A stretch of 13,030 nucleotides of DNA, taken from the NCBI GenBank assembly GCA_024636225.1, contig JAGXHN010000013.1:1-13030 (forward strand), read 5' to 3'. The notes under the pieces were generated by a model. That model ran no database searches, was not told where the DNA came from, and saw only the letters and a program-made list of their open reading frames with translations. The position numbers were made by a program, and so were the translations under genes. This stretch comes from Desulfuromonadaceae bacterium (GTDB lineage: Bacteria > Desulfobacterota > Desulfuromonadia > Desulfuromonadales > UBA2294). Of the stretch, positions 1-6,501 are shown one piece after another; the stretch's first letter is position 1; the number at the start of each line of letters is the position of its first letter.

Positions 1-75
1 CTCCGACAGTGGCCGCTCCGACAGTGGCCGCTCCGACAGTGGCCGCTCCGACAGTGGCCGCTCCGACAGTGGCCG
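1..75 (+). repeat. 15-bp perfect tandem repeat, 5 copies in window
   Basis: The unit CTCCGACAGTGGCCG occurs five times in a row without a mismatch (1-15, 16-30, 31-45, 46-60, 61-75) and reaches the window edge, so the full copy number is unknown. It lies inside the OmpA-family gene and is a multiple of three, encoding the pentapeptide Val-Ala-Ala-Pro-Thr. Copy-number change would lengthen or shorten the spacer without a frameshift. The perfect identity suggests recent expansion. Confidence 0.95.
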
Positions 76-635
76 CTTTAGCTGCGGTCGCCACCGAACT
101 TGAAGTTGTTGTTTCTCCGGACGCGCCTGTCGTCATGATTGACCCGACTGATAATATCATCTTCCCGGGGACGGTTCCTGAGCCTTCGGTCAACTTTCCG
201 GATTCACCCGCACTGACAACTGCGTCAGCTGTAACGCCGGTTCTGACTGAATTGACCATGGTGAAACTCTACAGAAAATTTGTTCTTCCCGAATTCACCT
301 TTCAGTTTGGCAAGTATAACTTAGCTGAAGACGGCAAGGCTGTATTAGCCGGGATCGCAAAAGAGTTGGCCAAAGACGAAAAATGGTTTATTGTCCGTCT
401 GGACGGGCATACGGACAGCACCGGCCCGACACAATACAATGACAAACTCTCTTTACAGCGAGCGATCGATTACGCAATGTACCTGATCAATGAGGAAAAT
501 ATAGACTCAAGACGAATCTTTGTAAAAGGGTTTGGTGAAAATGCTCCGATAAGTTCAAATGCAACCCTGGAAGGGCGTCGATTGAACCGGCGTGTGGAAC
601 TCCTTTTATTGGTTCGTGCTCAGAAGGGGTTATAA
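1..635 (+). CDS. OmpA-family outer-membrane/peptidoglycan-associated protein (5' partial)
   Basis: The reading frame is open from the left edge (first full codon at position 3), so the true start lies outside the window; the GTG at 9 is only an internal Val codon. The visible N-terminal part is a Val-Ala-Ala-Pro-Thr repeat followed by an acidic, Pro/Thr-rich linker. The C-terminal half is a recognisable OmpA-like domain: FQFGKYNL, then GHTDSTG with its conserved Asp, RIFVKGFGENAPISSN, and GRRLNRRVEL near the end. In this family the Asp and the Arg of NRRV bind diaminopimelate of peptidoglycan, so the domain should anchor the protein to the cell wall from the periplasm. The repeat probably forms a flexible spacer across the periplasm. 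Its TAA stop directly abuts the ATG of the next gene, so the two are very likely co-translated. Domain assignment is solid; the missing N-terminus (porin, lipoprotein or other) is unknown. Confidence 0.85.
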   Translation, partial: PTVAAPTVAAPTVAAPTVAAPTVAALAAVATELEVVVSPDAPVVMIDPTDNIIFPGTVPEPSVNFPDSPALTTASAVTPVLTELTMVKLYRKFVLPEFTFQFGKYNLAEDGKAVLAGIAKELAKDEKWFIVRLDGHTDSTGPTQYNDKLSLQRAIDYAMYLINEENIDSRRIFVKGFGENAPISSNATLEGRRLNRRVELLLLVRAQKGL

Positions 636-1112
636 ATGAAACACGCCGGATTCTGTCTGCTTTTGGTTTTTCTCTTTTTAACCGCAGCAGTTGCCAATGA
701 AAATTACATTCAGGTCGTACCGGACTCTGTTTTTGGTGAAAAAATGGTTCTGTGCGAGATTGCTTTCCTCCCGAATTCCTATACACTTACCAAGCAGGCT
801 GAGGTAGCTCTTGATGGTGTGGCCAAACAGTTGCAGACTATCGATACTGAAGCCAGGACGATCCGAATTGAGGGCTTTTCAGGTGATCAGGATACCGTCT
901 CTGACCCAACGGCTCTTTCTATGAGCAGGGCTTTAGCCGTTGAAAGTTATTTACGTAATTCTCATGCGGTCAGTTTTGAACGATTTTTAACCGGGCACTC
1001 GACGGTCAATTCTGTTTGTTGTGTGCAGATAGCTTTATACAATAACCCGTGGCAGACCGTTACTCCTCCAGTACAGGTTTCTAACAGGGATAAATTTGAT
1101 GGGCCGAGTTGA
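636..1112 (+). CDS. Exported small protein with a degenerate OmpA-like domain
   Basis: 158 residues. The ATG immediately follows the stop codon of the upstream OmpA gene. Residues 1-20 form a clear Sec signal peptide (Lys-2, hydrophobic core LLLVFLFLTAAV, likely cleavage after AVA). The mature part follows the OmpA-like fold order: EIAFLPNSYTL as the first strand, TIRIEGFSGD where the peptidoglycan-contact loop normally sits, and ALSMSRALAVESYL matching the LSxxRAxxV helix. The GxGExxP segment and the terminal NRRV motif are absent, and a Cys-Cys pair (SVCCVQIAL) occupies the last strand. It is probably a diverged relative of its neighbour that lost peptidoglycan binding and may pair with it in the periplasm; that role is inferred. 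Its 3' end overlaps the next gene by 14 bases. Confidence 0.7.
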   Translation: MKHAGFCLLLVFLFLTAAVANENYIQVVPDSVFGEKMVLCEIAFLPNSYTLTKQAEVALDGVAKQLQTIDTEARTIRIEGFSGDQDTVSDPTALSMSRALAVESYLRNSHAVSFERFLTGHSTVNSVCCVQIALYNNPWQTVTPPVQVSNRDKFDGPS

Positions 1113-1578
1113 TCTTACATCACTGAAAGACTGTTTTCTGTTTGAGCAGATGAATGCAGTTGAAATCGATGCAGTCAGCGCTCTTTTTCAAGAAAAGAGA
1201 CTTGAAAAGGGTAAAACTGTTTTCGTCGAACAGATGCCGGGCGAATCGCTTTATCTGATTAAGAAGGGGGCTGTTCGTATTACAAAATTAATTGAAGAGG
1301 GGGATGAAAAAACCCTGGTTACTTTAAAAACCGGGGAAGTTTTTGGTGAGATGGCGATTCTCGATGGCTCCTCTCGTTCTGCAACAGCCCGGGTTGAGAC
1401 AGATACCATCTTATTCAGTGTCAATAAATCCGATTTTGAAAAACTCTGTAAATCTCACCCGGGTATCGCTCTTAAAATGATGCGAAACATAACCTGCGTC
1501 TTTTCCAAAAGAATTCGCGAAAACAAAGATGACTATCGTGAAATGTTGATGTGGGCATTGAACCAATCGAGCCGATAA
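1099..1578 (+). CDS. Stand-alone cyclic-nucleotide-binding-domain protein (CRP/FNR fold, no HTH)
   Basis: The chosen start is ATG 1099: AGGGA at 1086-1090 sits 8 bases before it, whereas the TTG at 1096 would be too close. This gives 159 residues. The domain spans about residues 8-125, with a beta-roll signature FVEQMPGESLYLIKKGAV and a phosphate-binding cassette GEMAILDGSSRSATA containing Glu-84 and Arg-93, the pair that in CRP-type domains contacts the ribose and the cyclic phosphate. Both are present, so nucleotide binding is plausible. After the domain comes a helix ending at WALNQSSR; there is no helix-turn-helix, so it is not a DNA-binding regulator. Proteins of this form usually act as a sensor or partner subunit. 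It overlaps the upstream gene by 14 bases and is followed 14 bases later by a lipoprotein gene. The fold is confident; the ligand and target are unknown. Confidence 0.85.
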   Translation: MGRVDLTSLKDCFLFEQMNAVEIDAVSALFQEKRLEKGKTVFVEQMPGESLYLIKKGAVRITKLIEEGDEKTLVTLKTGEVFGEMAILDGSSRSATARVETDTILFSVNKSDFEKLCKSHPGIALKMMRNITCVFSKRIRENKDDYREMLMWALNQSSR

Positions 1579-1592
1579 ACAAAGGGGTGTTC

Positions 1593-2225
1593 ATGAAAAA
1601 ACCGGTTATTATCCTGACCCTTCTGTTTCTCTGTAGTTTTGTCGCCGGATGTGGAATTTCAATCATCCCGCGCCCTCTGTCTCCAACGGATCGCGTTAAC
1701 CTCAGTGACCGTTCCATTACAAAAGAGGATAGCTCCCTTTCTCTGTCTGTACGCGTTCAGGATACGGCCGTTGGGGGGTATGATCTTGCCACTCCTTTGA
1801 CATCGTTTTATGTTGATCTGCTGAATAAAGGGCGCAAATCGATTTCTTTTCCGCTGACTTCGTTCGTTCTGGTTGATGATCAGGGGAGCGCATATAAAGC
1901 TGTTTCCCCTTTGGACGTCAACAATCTGCTCTCTTCTGAAATTGATTTTTTACAACCATTCCCGTTTGTCTCATTTCTGGATGTCGCTCAGCAAGAGAGT
2001 CAGCGAGCTGCGAGTAGCATGGCGAGTGAACGGCCGTATGTTGGTCACGGTCTTGAGTTGAAGTCTGCCGGTACGCCGTTCCCTGAATCAGCGATTTCAC
2101 CCGGAGCCAGAGGTTCGGGTGTTGTTTTTTTTGAGATTGATTTGTCGCGGCATAAAACTGTTCAATTTCAGGTCTCTAACCCGATTGACAACTCTGTCTC
2201 TATTTTCCCCTTTGCTATTGAATGA
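1593..2225 (+). CDS. Putative lipoprotein of unknown function
   Basis: The start at ATG 1593 is preferred over any upstream in-frame codon because AAAGGGG (1581-1587) lies 5 bases ahead and because it creates a textbook lipoprotein signal: Lys-2-Lys-3, a hydrophobic stretch VIILTLLFLCSFV, then lipobox V-A-G-C with Cys-20 as the lipidated residue. The mature protein is about 191 residues. It has beta-rich segments (SLSLSVRVQDTAVGGYDL, SFYVDLLNKGRKSISFPL, GSGVVFFEIDLSR) resembling the immunoglobulin-like folds of lipoproteins with DUF4352-like layout, but I do not recognise a specific family. Ser/Gly follow the lipidated Cys, with no Asp at +2, so sorting to the outer membrane is plausible. It sits in the envelope/phosphate gene run and probably belongs to the same operon. 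Lipoprotein status is confident, function unknown. Confidence 0.8.
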   Translation: MKKPVIILTLLFLCSFVAGCGISIIPRPLSPTDRVNLSDRSITKEDSSLSLSVRVQDTAVGGYDLATPLTSFYVDLLNKGRKSISFPLTSFVLVDDQGSAYKAVSPLDVNNLLSSEIDFLQPFPFVSFLDVAQQESQRAASSMASERPYVGHGLELKSAGTPFPESAISPGARGSGVVFFEIDLSRHKTVQFQVSNPIDNSVSIFPFAIE

Positions 2226-2300
2226 AATCGAGTCGATAGCTTCTTGTTATCTGTCGTCAGGCGATAAAATCAAACTTTTATAGATACAGGAGTAGCAACT

Positions 2301-3119
2301 TTGTCAGAGCTGCAGATAGGCCATGAGCTGACTTATGGGGTGTTATTGTGCGCCCTTGGGCTGTTTCTTTTCGGCATCTTTTTTCTTCCCCTGATCGGTT
2401 TTCTGAAAAGAAATAGTATGAAAATAATTCGTCGCCTAGACGATGACTCCAAATTTCAGCTGAAATCTATCGATCATCGCATTTTGAACACGCCTCTCAT
2501 CGCTTTGGGGCAGGCCCGCGCAGAGACCAGGCGGATGGCGAGCCTGTCTTTACAGTGCATGGATGAGACACTCTTGTTTCTCGCCGATTTTGACAAAAGC
2601 AGAGTGTCGAATCTGAAAAATATGGAAGAGCTGCTTGATCGATTGCAAAAAGAAATCATGGTCTTTCTTGTCGCACTCTCTCTTAAATCAATTTCCGAAG
2701 AGACCTCTCGTGAAATCACATCTCTGATGCATCTTGTTAATTACCTGGAGCGTATTGGTGATCAATGTGAGCATCTTTGGCGACTTGAGGTGCGAAAGCT
2801 TGATCAAAAAATTTACTTTTCCAAAAGGGCAACCGGCGAAATCAACGAACTTTCGGCTCGTACCCGGCACTTTCTCTTTTGTGTGGTTGATAAAATTGGA
2901 GAAACAGGAGATAAAAAGCAGCTGCAACTGCAAAGTATGAAAATGGATGCCGAAATAGCCGCACTTGAATCCGATCTGCGCCACAATCATATCAACCGTC
3001 TGCACACAGGCGAATGTGCTGTTTTGTCCGGACTTATTTTTATCGATATGCTCTATGACTTTAAACTGATCGGTGATTATACCTTTAATCTCAGTGAAGT
3101 CATCGTTGGTAAAAATTAG
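2301..3119 (+). CDS. Membrane-anchored PhoU-like protein (C-terminal half of a Na/Pi cotransporter)
   Basis: 272 residues from a TTG start, supported by AGGAG at 2288-2292 with an 8-base gap. Residues about 11-36 form one strongly hydrophobic segment (VLLCALGLFLFGIFFLPL), followed by a basic stretch. The rest is an all-helical PhoU-like domain pair: NTPLIALGQARAETRRMA opens the first bundle, ERIGD with Glu-150 and Asp-154 is the first metal-binding PhoU motif, and KLIGDYTFNLSE with Asp-259 is the second. This layout matches the last membrane helix plus the cytosolic tail of NptA/YjbB-type Na/phosphate cotransporters, which normally exceed 500 residues. The transporter part is absent here, and the upstream DNA encodes an unrelated lipoprotein. 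The stop shares one base with the start of the Ppx/GppA gene, implying translational coupling. Probable role: membrane-tethered phosphate sensing. This is inferred. Confidence 0.8.
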   Translation: MSELQIGHELTYGVLLCALGLFLFGIFFLPLIGFLKRNSMKIIRRLDDDSKFQLKSIDHRILNTPLIALGQARAETRRMASLSLQCMDETLLFLADFDKSRVSNLKNMEELLDRLQKEIMVFLVALSLKSISEETSREITSLMHLVNYLERIGDQCEHLWRLEVRKLDQKIYFSKRATGEINELSARTRHFLFCVVDKIGETGDKKQLQLQSMKMDAEIAALESDLRHNHINRLHTGECAVLSGLIFIDMLYDFKLIGDYTFNLSEVIVGKN

Positions 3120-4048
3120 TGTTGGCAGCAATTGATATAGGGTCGAATACCGTTCGTCTTCTGCTCGGTTCTGTTGTTCAGGATAAGGTTGTCCCTTACC
3201 TGTATGTACGGCGTATCACCCGCTTAAAGGGTGGTCAAACCGTTAGAGGTTTGAGTGCAGATGCGATGCAGCGAACTCTTTTCGCTCTGAAAGAATTTTC
3301 AGATATTATTTCCCGTCAGCCGATTGATGCCATACGGGTTGTCGGAACAGAAGCGGTCAGAAGCGCTGCGAATCGACGCGATTTTGTTAACCGCGTCCTG
3401 AACGAAACCGGATTAAGTCTGGAAATTGTCTCAGGTGATGAAGAGGCATCTCTTTCGTCATCCGGAGTCTGCTCTCAGTTTGCTGCACCGGCCGCAGGTT
3501 GTCTGCTCGTTTTCGATATTGGTGGTGGCAGTACAGAGTTTATTCTTCTACAGCAGGGTGAAATTCTTTTTCAGAAGAGCTGTCAACTCGGTGTTGTTGC
3601 TTTGACAGAGTCGTTCTCTGATTTTGGCAGTCGGCATAATTTCATTTCAGCAGCAATTTCAGAAATTTTTTCTTCCGTTGAACCGATTCTTAAGCAGTTA
3701 AGTATGACACTTGAAATGATCACCCTGATCGGAACCGCCGGAACTGCCACAACTCTTGCGGCGCTCGATATGCAGATGTCCGACTATGATTGGCGGCTGG
3801 TTAACGGTTACACGCTTGACCACCACACAATTCAATCGATATATAACCGCTTGGATTGTTTGACTGTTGCAGAGCGTGAAGAGCTTCCGGGGATGGAACC
3901 GGGGCGGGGGGATCTGGTCCCTGCCGGAATCGAAATCATCATGGAGATTATCCGCCAGTTCCGTGCCGTGCAACTGACCGTCAGTGATTTTGGCCTTCTT
4001 GAAGGGGTTCTGATCTCAATGTCGACAATAAGCCGTCCGAACGATTGA
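3119..4048 (+). CDS. Ppx/GppA-family exopolyphosphatase / pppGpp phosphatase
   Basis: 309 residues, close to the length of the short two-domain Ppx/GppA proteins that lack the C-terminal HD domain. The actin-like ATPase (ASKHA) motifs are in place: LAAIDIGSNTVRLLLG at the extreme N-terminus, SGDEEA with Glu-108/Glu-109 where the catalytic glutamate region lies, DIGGGSTEF at 133-141 and LIGTAGTATTLAALD for the second nucleotide loop. The enzyme should release phosphate from polyphosphate or pppGpp in the cytosol; sequence alone does not decide which. The GTG start at 3119 overlaps the TAG stop of the PhoU-like gene by one base and has only a poor ribosome binding site, so translation probably depends on the upstream gene; the TTG at 3122 is an alternative. 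Since Ppx/GppA and PhoU both act in phosphate/polyphosphate control, the coupling makes biological sense. Confidence 0.92.
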   Translation: MLAAIDIGSNTVRLLLGSVVQDKVVPYLYVRRITRLKGGQTVRGLSADAMQRTLFALKEFSDIISRQPIDAIRVVGTEAVRSAANRRDFVNRVLNETGLSLEIVSGDEEASLSSSGVCSQFAAPAAGCLLVFDIGGGSTEFILLQQGEILFQKSCQLGVVALTESFSDFGSRHNFISAAISEIFSSVEPILKQLSMTLEMITLIGTAGTATTLAALDMQMSDYDWRLVNGYTLDHHTIQSIYNRLDCLTVAEREELPGMEPGRGDLVPAGIEIIMEIIRQFRAVQLTVSDFGLLEGVLISMSTISRPND

Positions 4049-4073
4049 CATCTAACGCCTGTTTCTTTAATAT
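4045..4073 (+). promoter_or_regulatory. Sigma70-type promoter of the ior-paaK operon
   Basis: TTGACA (4045-4050, perfect -35) is separated by exactly 17 bases from TAATAT (4068-4073, 4 of 6 matches to the -10 consensus). The -35 box overlaps the stop codon of the Ppx/GppA gene. Transcription would start near 4080, giving a leader of about 60 bases before iorA. It marks the likely boundary between the two operons; no terminator is visible between them, so read-through is possible. Confidence 0.6.
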
Positions 4074-4138
4074 TCTGGCACTGTTTTATCCACTCTGAAT
4101 TAATATTGTCATCCTACTCATTAACTTGAAGGTCTCCG

Positions 4139-5905
4139 ATGAAAAAAACGATTCTCTCCGGCAATGAAGCGATTGCCCGTGGCGCTTATGAAGCGGGTGT
4201 TCTGGTCGCTTCCGCTTATCCCGGTACTCCGAGCACGGAGATTCTGGAAAATATCATCCAATATTCTGAAGTTGATGCTTCATGGGCAACGAACGAGAAG
4301 GTTGCACTCGAAGTTGCAATCGGCGCCAGTTTTGGTGGTGGTCGTGCTCTTTGTACCATGAAGCATGTCGGCGTTAATGTTGCTGCAGATCCGCTTTTCA
4401 CGCTCTCTTATACAGGCGTTCGTGGTGGCCTTTTGTTGGTTGTCGCCGATGATCCGGAATTACACTCTTCGCAAAATGAGCAGGATAGTCGTAATTATGC
4501 CAAATTTGCCAAAGTGCCGATGTTTGAGCCGTCTGACAGCCAGGAAGCCCTAGATTTTACGCGACTGGCATACGAGGTGAGTGAGCAGTTTGATACTCCG
4601 GTTATGCTCCGTACAACGACTCGTATTTCACACTCCAAATCGGTGGTTATAACCGGTGATCGGATCACGGACTTGCCGGCACCAGCACTTGAGAGGAATC
4701 CTGCCAAACTGGTAATGCTGCCCGGAAATGCCCGTAAACGGCACCCGATTGTCGAGCAGCGGACACTCGATCTTGAAGAATGGTCTGCGACGCAGCCTTT
4801 TCACCGGATTGAGGAGGGGAGCCTGGATGTCGGTATCATCACGGCGGGCGTCGCTTACCAGTATGCTCGCGAAGCGCTCCCTGACGCCTCTATTCTGAAA
4901 CTTGGGATGGTGAACCCTCTCCCGAAAAAATTGATTCGTGACTTTGCCGCTCGTTATAAAACGCTCTATGTCGTCGAGGAACTCGATCCGTTTATTGAGG
5001 ATCAGATCAAGGCAATGGGGATTGAAATCATCGGCAAAGACATTTTGCCAATCTGCGGCGAACTCTCAACCGGCATCGTCCGTCAGGCTCTGACCGGAAA
5101 GAAAGAGGCGACAGGGGTGAAGGGTGCGCTTCAGACTCTTCCGCCTCGCCCGCCGAATATGTGCCCTGGCTGTCCGCACCGGGGTGTTTTTCTTGCCCTG
5201 AACAAGCTCAAAGCGTATGTAACCGGTGATATCGGCTGCTATACTCTCGGCTTTATGCCACCCCTTTCGGCGATGGATACCTGTATCTGTATGGGTGCGA
5301 GTATCGGCAATGCGGTCGGTATGACCAAAGTCTTGCCTGTCGAGCAAAAACAGAATGTTGTGGCGGTGATTGGTGATTCGACTTTTCTCCATACCGGGAT
5401 CAACGGTCTGCTCGATATGGTCTACAACAAGTCAACGACAACTCTCATTATTCTGGATAATCGGATCACAGCGATGACCGGACGTCAGGACAACCCTGCC
5501 TCGGGATACACACTGATGAATGAGGAGAGTTATGAAGTTGACCTGGCTGAAATCTGTCGTGCCGTCGGTGTGAAGCATGTGATGGTGATCGATCCGTATG
5601 AACTCGACAACACCCGAGAACTGATTCGGACTGAAATGGCTCGTACTGAGCCGTCTGTTATTATTACCCGACGCCCCTGCATGTTGATGAAACGGGATGT
5701 CGTGGAGAAGAAGCCACCGCTCTTTGTCGAAAGCGGCAAATGTACCGGTTGCAAGGTCTGCCTGCAGATAGGGTGCCCGGCGATCGAATGGGACGCAGCG
5801 GCTGGCAAGCGCGGGGAGGCGAAGGTTAATCGGCATCTTTGTGTCGGTTGCAGCCAATGCCGTCAGGTTTGTAAATTTGATGCATTTGGAGTCTGTAATG
5901 ACTGA
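4139..5905 (+). CDS. iorA: Indolepyruvate:ferredoxin oxidoreductase, alpha subunit
   Basis: 588 residues, near the usual length for IorA. With IorB it oxidatively decarboxylates arylpyruvates (indole-, phenyl-, p-hydroxyphenylpyruvate) with CoA to arylacetyl-CoA, CO2 and reduced ferredoxin in the cytosol. Domains in order: pyruvate-oxidoreductase-type domain at about 5-185 (GNEAIARGAYEAG, YPGTPSTEI); a linking Rossmann-like domain about 230-320; the thiamine-diphosphate domain about 335-525, with CPGCPHRG (Cys-342, Cys-345), GDIGCYTLG and the ThDP/Mg signature GDSTFLHTGINGLLD from Gly-412; and a C-terminal double [4Fe-4S] ferredoxin domain with Cys-535/538/541/546 and Cys-568/571/574/578. The second cluster ends in CKFDAF where Cys-Pro is common. 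Start at ATG 4139 with GAAGGT 5 bases upstream. It overlaps iorB by 8 bases. Identification is secure; preferred substrate is not readable. Confidence 0.97.
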   Translation: MKKTILSGNEAIARGAYEAGVLVASAYPGTPSTEILENIIQYSEVDASWATNEKVALEVAIGASFGGGRALCTMKHVGVNVAADPLFTLSYTGVRGGLLLVVADDPELHSSQNEQDSRNYAKFAKVPMFEPSDSQEALDFTRLAYEVSEQFDTPVMLRTTTRISHSKSVVITGDRITDLPAPALERNPAKLVMLPGNARKRHPIVEQRTLDLEEWSATQPFHRIEEGSLDVGIITAGVAYQYAREALPDASILKLGMVNPLPKKLIRDFAARYKTLYVVEELDPFIEDQIKAMGIEIIGKDILPICGELSTGIVRQALTGKKEATGVKGALQTLPPRPPNMCPGCPHRGVFLALNKLKAYVTGDIGCYTLGFMPPLSAMDTCICMGASIGNAVGMTKVLPVEQKQNVVAVIGDSTFLHTGINGLLDMVYNKSTTTLIILDNRITAMTGRQDNPASGYTLMNEESYEVDLAEICRAVGVKHVMVIDPYELDNTRELIRTEMARTEPSVIITRRPCMLMKRDVVEKKPPLFVESGKCTGCKVCLQIGCPAIEWDAAAGKRGEAKVNRHLCVGCSQCRQVCKFDAFGVCND

Positions 5906-6485
5906 TATCAAGAATGTCTTGTTGGCAGGAGTCGGTGGGCAGGGGATTCTACTGGCGAGTGAGATCCTCTCCGAAGCTTTAATGTTGGCCGGTTTTGATG
6001 TAAAAAAAGCTGAAGTACACGGCATGGCACAAAGGGGCGGCAGTGTTGTCTCTCATGTTCGTTATGGCGAAAAAGTTCTCTCACCGACCATTTCTGACGG
6101 GACGGCTGATGTTCTTTTTGGCTTTGAACTGCTCGAAACCTGTCGTTATCTCTCTCTGCTGAAAAAAGGGGGGCAGGTGATCGTGAACAATGTCAGGATT
6201 TCACCCCCTTCAGTTGCGCTCGGACAACAGGATTATCCTGAAGACATCCCGGGTTACCTGCGCGCTGCGGTCGACGATGCTCATGTTGTAAACGGGATGG
6301 CGCTGGCGGAGCAAGCGGGTGACATACGAACCGTCAATGTGGTTCTGATCGGAGCACTCTCTCTCTATCTTGATATTGACAAGGCGCTCTGGATTCAGGC
6401 GATTAAAGCAATGGTCCCCGAGAGATTTCTCGATATAAATATAAGAGCATTTGAGTTGGGGCGTGAATCAGGGATTACTGATTAA
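5898..6485 (+). CDS. iorB: Indolepyruvate:ferredoxin oxidoreductase, beta subunit
   Basis: 195 residues from ATG 5898. This start is chosen over upstream in-frame codons because GGAG (5888-5891) lies 6 bases ahead and the protein then begins MTDIKNVLLAGVGGQGIL, as IorB proteins do. The gamma-type domain of 2-oxoacid:ferredoxin oxidoreductases is evident: glycine-rich GVGGQG at 11-16 and EVHGMAQRGGSVVSHVR at 39-55, the conserved family signature. It completes the heterodimer with IorA and carries no iron-sulfur motif of its own. The 8-base overlap with iorA is typical of subunits made in equal amounts. A 16-base gap with a strong ribosome binding site separates it from the first ligase. Confidence 0.96.
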   Translation: MTDIKNVLLAGVGGQGILLASEILSEALMLAGFDVKKAEVHGMAQRGGSVVSHVRYGEKVLSPTISDGTADVLFGFELLETCRYLSLLKKGGQVIVNNVRISPPSVALGQQDYPEDIPGYLRAAVDDAHVVNGMALAEQAGDIRTVNVVLIGALSLYLDIDKALWIQAIKAMVPERFLDINIRAFELGRESGITD

Positions 6486-6501
6486 TTGACGGGAGCTGGT
6501 T

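Noticed and set aside
1..75. CRISPR array
   Set aside because: The repeats are contiguous 15-mers without spacers and are translated as part of a protein.
487..786. Minus-strand open frame of 99 codons
   Set aside because: It spans the junction of two well-supported plus-strand genes, has no ribosome binding site or recognisable domain, and is explained as a shadow.
1551..1592. Upstream in-frame start for the lipoprotein
   Set aside because: It would place 14 residues ahead of a clean lipoprotein signal and inside the previous gene, without a ribosome binding site.
4076..4090. TGGCAC resembling a sigma54 -24 element before iorA
   Set aside because: The matching -12 position reads TATC instead of TTGC, and a much better sigma70-type promoter lies at 4045-4073.
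5432..6025. Minus-strand open frame of 197 codons
   Set aside because: It is long, but it lies opposite iorA and iorB, whose motifs are unmistakable, and its translation has no family features.
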